Part shown: positions 7,795 through 13,583 of the stretch, one piece after another | Layout of the letters: each line of letters starts with the position of its first letter | How positions within the stretch are numbered: position 1 is the first letter of the stretch | Source of the DNA: CAZAMP01 sp964486455 | GTDB lineage: Bacteria > Eisenbacteria > RBG-16-71-46 > CAZAMP01 | Length of the DNA stretch: 22,496 bases | Direction: 5' to 3' | Assembly (NCBI GenBank): GCA_964486455.1 | Contig: CAZAMP010000059.1 | Coordinates: 1 to 22,496 of the forward strand | Notes under the pieces: model-generated | The model's input: the letters and a program-made list of their open reading frames with translations, nothing else | Told to the model about the DNA's origin: nothing | Database searches by the model: none | Program-made: the position numbers and the translations under genes

Positions 7795-8247
7795 TTAGGC
7801 TCGCTCGGACTCCGCCTTCGGGTGATCGGATGGCTGCGTCTCTTGCTCTGCGCGCGGCTCGTGGGGCCGGGCGTCTGGGTCTGCCAGCCACGCGACGGCG
7901 TCATCGTGGTCCCAGAACAGTCTGAAGCCCTCTCGTCTGTTTGCTACGACGTTTTCCAGATGGCCACTGGCTTTCTTTTTCATGTAGCTCGGGGCAAGCA
8001 CTGCCACCCGAGATCTCTTCGGCATGGCGATGGAGATTTGAACGCCGAGACCGTGCTCGGCGAATATCCCGACGCGCCCTGTCATCGCCGTGAAATCGAG
8101 AAGGGCGTTGCGGCAGCCGGTCTCGCGATGGAACGTCAGGATGCGCCGCGTGTTCTCGATCATCCTCTTCAGACCTTCGAATTCTCCCGCGAATCGGCAG
8201 TGAATGTAGTTGTCGACGAGGAGGACCTCTTTGATCTCTACGGCCAT
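7795..8247 (-). CDS. SpoIIAA-like / STAS-fold protein
   Basis: This is a cytosolic protein of about 150 aa with the look of the SpoIIAA-like (STAS/SEC14-type) family: an N-terminal strand and IHCRFAGEFEGLKRMIENTR, the central strand NALLDFTAMTG, VAVLAPSYMKK, and the typical ending FRLFWDHDDAVAWLAD. STAS folds bind small hydrophobic ligands or partner proteins; here the ligand is unknown. The last ~25 residues are a polar, probably disordered tail rich in Glu/Pro. The start is ATG 8247 with GGAG six nt upstream; an ATG 20 codons earlier lacks a site and adds an Arg/Pro-rich leader. It is transcribed away from its neighbours with no overlap, so it is probably monocistronic. Confidence 0.8.
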   Translation of the reverse strand: MAVEIKEVLLVDNYIHCRFAGEFEGLKRMIENTRRILTFHRETGCRNALLDFTAMTGRVGIFAEHGLGVQISIAMPKRSRVAVLAPSYMKKKASGHLENVVANRREGFRLFWDHDDAVAWLADPDARPHEPRAEQETQPSDHPKAESERA

Positions 8248-8449
8248 GTCACTCCAGTGCGAACGCGGTCGTGTCGGAAGCCGAAGCCACGATCCGCAAG
8301 GTCTCACTCTCCGTCACGGCGATGCTATGGGCTGGAACCGAGGCTCCAAGTATTCATGGACTGGGTGCACGTCACAAGGCGAAACCGACGGTGGGTCGTT
8401 CGGACGTCAGATGCGGGCGCTATTTGCGAAACGCAGAAGATTGGTGGTG

Positions 8450-8788
8450 TCAGCGATACAGCGCTTTTATGTGTCCCCAGGTCGACTCCAGCACCGGCGT
8501 CGGCGTGCAGTCGGGTGGGGGGACTACTTCGTCATATCCGCAATACACCTGCCAGCAAATCGGTGCGGCGCCGGACGAGAGGAGAATGCAATTCCACGCG
8601 GCCGGGCAGATATCCATGGTCACTGGGATGCAACTGGAATAGCGAGCGTCCCCGATCCGTGGGTCGTCGGTTGGAGCCATGTAATCGTTCACGCTGCCGC
8701 TCTCGAGCACGAAGAACCCGACGCGGGCGCTCTTGCTGGGAGGATAGTAGCAACCCTCCCGGCGGATAGAACATTGGCGTGTATGCAT
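8450..8788 (-). CDS. Cys-rich hypothetical ORF with WGHIKALYR tail, possibly a fragment
   Basis: I do not recognise this 112-aa frame. It has seven or eight cysteines (CIPVTMDICPAAWNC, CWQVYCGYD), then a Pro-rich spacer (VPPPDCTPTP) and the C-terminus VLESTWGHIKALYR. The composition looks like a real secreted disulfide protein rather than an antisense shadow. However, the ATG has no ribosome-binding site, no signal peptide precedes it in frame, and a stop lies about 14 codons upstream. The N-terminus may therefore be lost or frameshifted. From memory, similar W-G-x-I/V-K-x-x-Y/F-R tails end exported proteins of some deep-branching FCB-like bacteria. About 200 bp with no recognisable feature lie between it and the SpoIIAA-like gene. 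Confidence 0.45.
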   Translation of the reverse strand: MHTRQCSIRREGCYYPPSKSARVGFFVLESGSVNDYMAPTDDPRIGDARYSSCIPVTMDICPAAWNCILLSSGAAPICWQVYCGYDEVVPPPDCTPTPVLESTWGHIKALYR

Positions 8789-8838
8789 AGTACATCGGAC
8801 GACAAAGCGTGCCGGGGTGGGTACCTATGGAACGGCGA

Positions 8839-9702
8839 TCAATTCGAGCGGTTCCACCTGAATTTGATCACGCCGCCGGAATCCTGAGCGACGTAGAAGT
8901 TGCCGTCACCGTCGAAGGCAATTCCCTCCTGATCATTCCCGGGGAATGCCCAGGAACCCACAAGCTCCCACTCCCGCGTATATTCGAGGAGCGCGTTCGT
9001 TGCGTCGCTGATGACATAGAGGTGGCCCGTCTCCGGGTCGTAGCACATTCCGGAGAGATCGATGACGTCGACTTCGAGGTAGCGAAGAATCCGTCCGTCG
9101 ACCCCGCCGCGTTTCCCGCTCCGCAGAGGTAGTTCCAGCTCGAAGATCCCCGAGATATCGTCACGAACGCTCGGGTCGAAGCTCTGGTTGGAGAAGTAGA
9201 ACGTTCCGCCTTCCGCGTGATCCGGATCGGGAACGAACGTGATCGCCTCGATGCCGTCGTGGCTCGCCTTCATGAGCATGCGACCATCCACGCTTCTTGG
9301 AATTCGAAACGTGCGCTTCACCTTGAAGCTGTTCGGATCGAACTCGAGGATCGCCTCCTCACGTTCGACCGCGATGTAGAGAAGGCCGGTGGCTGGATCA
9401 TGCGTGATCCCTTCAAAGTCCGCGTCCCGAAGGTGTTTCTGCCTGATCGGCGTTCCGTCGGTCTTGATCTCGCATAGATCGCCCTCGTCACCGACGACGA
9501 AGAGAGTGCCGCGTCCGCGGTGGAAGCAGATGCCGGACGGTTCGTTGAACTTCAATCGGTCGATATCGCCGACCCACTCACACGGGAGAATGGTCTTCGG
9601 CGCAGATTGCGCCGTCCCGGTATCGGGCGCGACCAACATGCACCCAAGCGTGAGCATCGCGGCGCATCCCAATCGCGCAATTCGCAGCCGGAACGACAAC
9701 AT
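8839..9702 (-). CDS. SdiA-regulated-domain beta-propeller, exported
   Basis: This 287-aa protein is predicted to be exported by a Sec signal (LGCAAMLTLGCMLVAPDTGT, cleavage near TAQ-S). A Cys in the signal (LGC) does not fit a lipobox well. The mature part is a six-bladed propeller of the SdiA-regulated / phytase-like esterase group. Repeated blade motifs are visible: NEPSGICFHRGRGTLFVVGD, DFEGITHDPATGLLYIAVE, DLSGMCYDPETGHLYVISD and DQEGIAFDGDGNFYVAQD. Family members have no firm enzymatic assignment. The start follows GGGGGAGG by about 4 nt and lies ten bases after the stop of the methyltransferase gene, so this is the last gene of a three-gene operon with DUF2270. The functional link is unclear. 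Confidence 0.9.
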   Translation of the reverse strand: MLSFRLRIARLGCAAMLTLGCMLVAPDTGTAQSAPKTILPCEWVGDIDRLKFNEPSGICFHRGRGTLFVVGDEGDLCEIKTDGTPIRQKHLRDADFEGITHDPATGLLYIAVEREEAILEFDPNSFKVKRTFRIPRSVDGRMLMKASHDGIEAITFVPDPDHAEGGTFYFSNQSFDPSVRDDISGIFELELPLRSGKRGGVDGRILRYLEVDVIDLSGMCYDPETGHLYVISDATNALLEYTREWELVGSWAFPGNDQEGIAFDGDGNFYVAQDSGGVIKFRWNRSN

Positions 9703-9712
9703 CGGCCTCCCC

Positions 9713-10669
9713 CTATCCTCTGGGCACCGCCGATGATCCGATCACCGGCGCCGCGTGGCATACATCCTTCTCGGGATCATATATCAGGCGATAGGATCCC
9801 ACGTTCCCGAGCCCGCCGACGAGGTCCCATCCGCGAACGAAGTACGGGCAGTCGTCGTTGAAGCACACGTAAAAGTACTCATTGGGCCATTCGTTGAACG
9901 GTGTATCCGGAACCATCCACTTCTCGAGCGCCTCGCCGCAGTACGGGCATTCTAGCGTATGGCGCATCCACCGCTTTCGCTCGTCGATCTCCTGTTGTCC
10001 GGCGGCGTGCTGCGCAAGTTGGGAGCGCGCCACGTGCCGCGTCGCGCCGTTCCCACCCCGTGCGTCCGCGTAGACCGCGTAGAGCGGCTCGGACTCGTGG
10101 GCGCCGTCCGGGTGGGACGTGTCTTTGGCGACGAAGACGCGCGGGCTCTCGAAACGATCGGACTTGACGAAGGCCTCGAGCAACGCGAGCAGACGTTCGT
10201 CATCCCCGGCCTGTTTCCAAGTGTTGCTGAAGCGGGGTGGAATGAGCGCCTGCGAATACACGGCGAGGAACAGCCCACCGGGCTTGAGAACCCTACTGGC
10301 CTCCCAGAAGAGATCCGCTGGTCGCGTCAGGTGATCGACCGGGAACACGCCGATGACGACGTCGAACTCGTGGTCGTTGAAGGGGAGCTTCGAGTCCGTG
10401 GTGATGTCCTGAACGTGATGCTCGGTCAGGGTAAGGTTTGCCGACAGGGCGGACTCGTCTGTGCCCAGGCCGACCATCCTTGATGAGCCAATGCTGTCAG
10501 GCATGGAGGGAATAGCCCCTGCCGTGATGTCGAGGACGCTCGGCGCATCCTCCTTCACGAGCCGGGCAGCCAGCTCCCTCACGCGTGAAACAGCCGATGC
10601 CGCCGGTTCGGCGTGTTGATGGTCCGCGGACCCGCGCGAACCCGCACCGCTCTCCATCCGAACATGCAT
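9713..10669 (-). CDS. SAM-dependent methyltransferase with C-terminal zinc ribbon
   Basis: This protein of about 318 aa has a class-I methyltransferase core: SVLDITAGAIPSM at the motif I position, FDVVIGVFPVDHLTRPADLF, and SRVLKPGGLFLAVYSQ (Methyltransf_11-like). Motif I lacks the usual GxGxG loop, so activity is not assured. After a polar linker, residues 238-283 form a zinc ribbon, CPYCG ... CFNDDC, leading into FVRGWDLVGGLGNVGSYRL. I recall that second module as a small stand-alone domain in some bacteria, so this looks like a fusion. I prefer ATG 10669 because GGAG sits 6 nt upstream; ATG 10711 and 10681 are in frame and possible. It lies between the DUF2270 gene and the propeller gene. 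The substrate is unknown. Confidence 0.82.
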   Translation of the reverse strand: MHVRMESGAGSRGSADHQHAEPAASAVSRVRELAARLVKEDAPSVLDITAGAIPSMPDSIGSSRMVGLGTDESALSANLTLTEHHVQDITTDSKLPFNDHEFDVVIGVFPVDHLTRPADLFWEASRVLKPGGLFLAVYSQALIPPRFSNTWKQAGDDERLLALLEAFVKSDRFESPRVFVAKDTSHPDGAHESEPLYAVYADARGGNGATRHVARSQLAQHAAGQQEIDERKRWMRHTLECPYCGEALEKWMVPDTPFNEWPNEYFYVCFNDDCPYFVRGWDLVGGLGNVGSYRLIYDPEKDVCHAAPVIGSSAVPRG

Positions 10670-10729
10670 GAAGTTCTCCATCTTGATGGTTCGCGGTTCC
10701 CCGGGATTCATCCAAGGCCGGCGGGATCA

Positions 10730-11422
10730 TCAGACGTCGAGGCTGGACACCTCGGTTCCTCTGTGTCGAGGATCGGGCCAGTAGCACTCTTCCGGCGGCA
10801 GGACTTTTGGCGTGAAAAGAATGATCGCCACGATCCCAACATATAGAACGGCAACCAGGCCGATCGGTACCCAGCCGGGGATGCCGCCGATGCCGAACAT
10901 TCCGTCCAGACCTTCGCCTTGGGAGATCGGAAGGACGACGGCGCGGCCGACCCAGGCGATCAGCAGAAAGCCGAAGACAAAGATGTAGTTGCGAAGCAAT
11001 CTGGCTCGGATCGCCTGCCACATGCTGATCTTGAACTTGGGGTGAAGCAGATCATCGGCCACGTGCTCGCCCCATTGCTCTTCGTCGCTGTGGAGTTTCC
11101 GCCTCAGGATCGGCCCGTAGAAATTCTCCTCGAGCATTCGCACGCGTGCCCGCCACACGTCGAAGAACCGGAAACGACGCGCTTCGAGGAGGAGAAACAC
11201 GAGGTTCGCGTACATGCCGGCGATGAGCGTTTCCTGCGAATACTGCGGGTTGTTGAAGCTGAACGTCAGAATGCCGAGCGTCGCCAAGACGGCCCAGTTG
11301 GTCGTTGCATCGAGCCTGTTTCGCCAATGCAGTGCGCGGTTCATCTCGCCGCGGTAGAAATGGGCCAGCGCCGTGACGTACTCGGCGCGTCCGAGCGGTG
11401 TGGACTCATAGTCTGCTTTCAT
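10730..11422 (-). CDS. DUF2270 integral membrane protein
   Basis: This 230-aa protein matches the DUF2270 pattern: a cytosolic N-terminus with EYVTALAHFYRGEMNRALHW and RNRLDATTNWAV, then TM1 (about 42-56), TM2 (ETLIAGMYANLVFLLLEARR), an arginine-rich loop (FDVWRARVRMLEENFYGPIL), TM3 (NYIFVFGFLLIAWVGRAVVL) and TM4 (IGLVAVLYVGIVAIILFTP). The function of DUF2270 is unknown. It is the first gene of the operon DUF2270 - methyltransferase - propeller, with about 18 bases to the furthest upstream possible methyltransferase start. About 60 bp separate it from the 117-aa gene upstream, so read-through from the AAA+ operon is possible. Confidence 0.9.
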   Translation of the reverse strand: MKADYESTPLGRAEYVTALAHFYRGEMNRALHWRNRLDATTNWAVLATLGILTFSFNNPQYSQETLIAGMYANLVFLLLEARRFRFFDVWRARVRMLEENFYGPILRRKLHSDEEQWGEHVADDLLHPKFKISMWQAIRARLLRNYIFVFGFLLIAWVGRAVVLPISQGEGLDGMFGIGGIPGWVPIGLVAVLYVGIVAIILFTPKVLPPEECYWPDPRHRGTEVSSLDV

Positions 11423-11483
11423 GGTGGGAAAGCCTAGCCTCTATCGGAGAATCGAGCAAGATGGGTGAAGGAGATCTTCCGTA

Positions 11484-11837
11484 TCACCGAACGCAGCACT
11501 GGAGCTCCGCCCATCGAACACGATGAGAGAGCAACTCTGATCCAGACGTCGGATTCCAGGCGGACGACCTATCCGTGGCATCTCCGTACGATGTCCAGCC
11601 GCCGTCTCCGAGGCCGAGGAGATCACGGTAGACGCGTGTCGGATCGTCGGTCGGACGGAGCTCGAACGTGATCTCGTACCAGTCTGAGATCTTCCAGTAT
11701 TGATCGACTTCCGATCTGGCGATGGGCGCGTGGCTTTCGATGATCGGGCGGACCGTTCGCTGGAACGCCTTGGCCGCATCGATGTCGTCAGCCTCGACCA
11801 TGAGGCGGAGTAGTAGGTATGAGTCCGATCTAGCCAT
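11484..11837 (-). CDS. Hypothetical 117-aa protein coupled to AAA+ ATPase
   Basis: I do not recognise this family. The 117-aa cytosolic protein starts MARSDSYLLLRLMVEADD, then a helix (IDAAKAFQRTVRPIIESH) and a strand-rich part, YWKISDWYEITFELRPTDDP, continuing to GDGGWTSYG. The acidic/aromatic alternation looks like a small alpha+beta fold. It ends with RWAELQ and two Cys. It starts 8 bp after the stop of the ATPase gene on the same strand, so the two form an operon and the products may act together. No catalytic motif is visible. Confidence 0.75.
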   Translation of the reverse strand: MARSDSYLLLRLMVEADDIDAAKAFQRTVRPIIESHAPIARSEVDQYWKISDWYEITFELRPTDDPTRVYRDLLGLGDGGWTSYGDATDRSSAWNPTSGSELLSHRVRWAELQCCVR

Positions 11838-11845
11838 GGTGCATG

Positions 11846-13078
11846 CTAGAAGAGTGTCGTTTGATGGTCGCCATCTTCGCTTTGCTCTCTACGTTCAATC
11901 TGGCGCTGAATGAAGAGATCTAGCAGGGGAACTGCGAACGAGTACTTGCCATGACGGTTCTTGTATATCAGGCCTGAGTTGGCCAACGCGAGGAGCATCT
12001 GGTTGATGTGGCTGGGACTGAATGGCTTCTCGAGGATCTCCTTGGATCTGGCTGCTATTTCTTGGACGGTGAATTCGGATTCCGATCGATCCAGCTGGGC
12101 AATCACGATGAGGAGTTGACGTTGGCGATCTGTTGCCCGAGCCCAACGTCCCGCGAAGAAGTCACTGTCAAGCTTCCGTGTGATCTCCGCGACGGGGATC
12201 TTCTTCTGACCTTGAACGAACGCATCATACACCTCGCGGCATATGAACTGGATGAAGTACGGATAGCCTCCTGATATCTCGATGATGTGATTGATGGACA
12301 TGCTGTCGAGTCGGACCGGGCAGTGAGTGGCTTCGATAGGTTTCAGAATGGCGTCCCGACATTCGTCGGCAGTCAGGCGCTCTAGGAACACAACGCGGAA
12401 CATCCGCTCAGCGAAAGTGCGAGCCTCGACGAGTTTCGGGAACAACGTCGGAAGACCTACGAGCACGAGCATGAAGGGGATGCCGCGTTTTTGAACGGAC
12501 TGAAACACATCGAGGAGAAGGGAGAGCGGGAATTCGCCTTTTGCCTCATGATCGGAGAGATTCTGCGCCTCATCATAGGCGAATATGAGGCCTCTGTTGG
12601 CTACCGGTCGCAGCGCTTCCCAAATGATTTCGAGGACCCGCTTGAGCTTGTCGGAAACCAAACCCGGAGTCGATTTGTAGATGCCCTCAAGTGTCGCGAA
12701 GTCGAGTGTGACAGCGATTCGCTCCTCCTGCTTGTTGAACCCGATCGACATCTTGGTGTGTTCTGCAACCTCAAGCGAAGACGTCACTACCGAAAGATCA
12801 GTCAACAAGCGAAGGACCGTTCTCTCCTCCGTGAGACTGGAAGACTCGGATAGATCCGTACCGACCCAAAGCCAGTCTGAGTTCATCGCGATCGGCTTCA
12901 GTTCGTCGAGGAGAACCGTCTTGCCTACACCTCGGAGCCCCGTGAGAACTAGGTTCTCTAGGATGACGTCCTGCCCGAGAAGTCGACGGAACTCCCGGAT
13001 CTCTTCTCCGCGCCCGGCCAAATAGGGAGGGCGATGGCCCGCACCCGGTCTGAATGGATTTGAGAATGCTTGGTTCAT
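11846..13078 (-). CDS. AAA+ ATPase with C-terminal winged helix (ORC/Cdc6-like)
   Basis: This 410-aa P-loop ATPase resembles the AAA_16 / archaeal ATPase group. It has an N-terminal box YLAGRGEEIREFRRLL, Walker A GLRGVGKT (47-54) and Walker B LIFAYDEAQNL (Asp169-Glu170). LVLVGLPTLFPKL follows at the sensor-1 position, then the lid helix GGYPYFIQFICREVYDAF (270-287). A winged helix spans about 318-390 (TVQEIAARSKEILEKPFSPS, LANSGLIYKN). The end of the wing is FAVPLLDLFIQRQ. Such proteins couple ATP binding to DNA or partner binding, and many are found in defence islands, but a specific role cannot be read. No Shine-Dalgarno precedes ATG 13078: the minus strand there reads CCTCCTCTAATC, so translation may be leaderless or weak. 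Upstream are three 18-bp direct repeats. Confidence 0.88.
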   Translation of the reverse strand: MNQAFSNPFRPGAGHRPPYLAGRGEEIREFRRLLGQDVILENLVLTGLRGVGKTVLLDELKPIAMNSDWLWVGTDLSESSSLTEERTVLRLLTDLSVVTSSLEVAEHTKMSIGFNKQEERIAVTLDFATLEGIYKSTPGLVSDKLKRVLEIIWEALRPVANRGLIFAYDEAQNLSDHEAKGEFPLSLLLDVFQSVQKRGIPFMLVLVGLPTLFPKLVEARTFAERMFRVVFLERLTADECRDAILKPIEATHCPVRLDSMSINHIIEISGGYPYFIQFICREVYDAFVQGQKKIPVAEITRKLDSDFFAGRWARATDRQRQLLIVIAQLDRSESEFTVQEIAARSKEILEKPFSPSHINQMLLALANSGLIYKNRHGKYSFAVPLLDLFIQRQIERREQSEDGDHQTTLF

Positions 13079-13090
13079 GATTAGAGGAGG

Positions 13091-13144
13091 TTAGTCCATT
13101 CACTACATTTAGTCAACGAAGTAAATTTAGACAAGTCCCTAAGT
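13091..13144. repeat. Three degenerate 18-bp tandem repeats upstream of the AAA+ ATPase gene
   Basis: Three head-to-tail 18-mers start at 13091, 13109 and 13127. Each begins TTAG(T/A)C(C/A)A and ends near TA(C/A)(A/G)T. The best-conserved half recurs at one helical-face-friendly period (18 bp). A related TAAGTC follows at 13140. The block lies 13-66 bp before the ATPase start in an AT-richer patch, fitting an operator or iteron-like binding site for the ATPase's own winged helix or for a regulator. Confidence 0.55.
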
Positions 13145-13389
13145 CACACTAAGAGCTGTTTCTTGATGTCTCACAATCTGTTACATAACCTCTGATGGTA
13201 GACAAGAGCCACGGTGTCGGGATATCTCGTTGCCTGCGAATGCGCACGGCGCTCAGTCACCGAGGAGAGCTTCCTGACCCACGACGCGCTAGTTTGATCG
13301 GCGCCGCACACGACTTGCGATCGCAGTCAGCCCCTAGGCAACTCCGCCGGCAACCATGCCGGGGACAGGAGTATGGTCGATTCCATCAG
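13145..13389. other. Intergenic remainder between the two minus-strand operons
   Basis: I see no supported gene here. A short hairpin (CCGGC-AACCAT-GCCGG at about 13351-13366) could help end the helicase operon but has no T-run. With the repeats at 13091-13144 this makes about 310 bp without a gene. Confidence 0.4.
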
Positions 13390-13578
13390 TCACTCAAAGG
13401 TGAGAGGAAGCGATTCCGCCACGTCATCCCAACGACGCTTCAGCCACCTGCCGAGCGGCGCGACCTTTGGTGGGGAGTCCGGCATTCGCGCGAGGGCGGC
13501 CAGATAGCACGTCGGGCAAGCGTCGTGGATCTCGGCGGATGTCGTCACTGCGGTGTGAAGTGCCGAGTGCTTGACCAT
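13390..13578 (-). CDS. Small 62-aa protein downstream of the helicase
   Basis: I do not recognise this protein. The ATG lies 5 bp after the TAG of the giant helicase gene on the same strand, as expected for a last operon gene, but the ribosome-binding site is weak (AGG about 10 nt upstream). The product has DACPTCYLAALARM (one CxxC), PPKVAPLGRWLKRRWDDV and a short acidic end. The CxxC alone cannot build a full zinc site, but a dimer or the helicase could supply the rest. Chance is possible at this length; the composition and position favour a real gene. Confidence 0.45.
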   Translation of the reverse strand: MVKHSALHTAVTTSAEIHDACPTCYLAALARMPDSPPKVAPLGRWLKRRWDDVAESLPLTFE

Positions 13579-13583
13579 TTGTT

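Noticed and set aside
7636..8769. A 377-codon plus-strand frame
   Set aside because: It runs opposite the SpoIIAA-like gene and the Cys-rich ORF; no motifs, and the composition is Arg/Ser-rich as in shadow frames.
9713..10669. A restriction-modification methyltransferase role
   Set aside because: There is no DPPY/NPPY or DNA-cytosine methyltransferase motif; the core is of the small-molecule/general Methyltransf_11 type.
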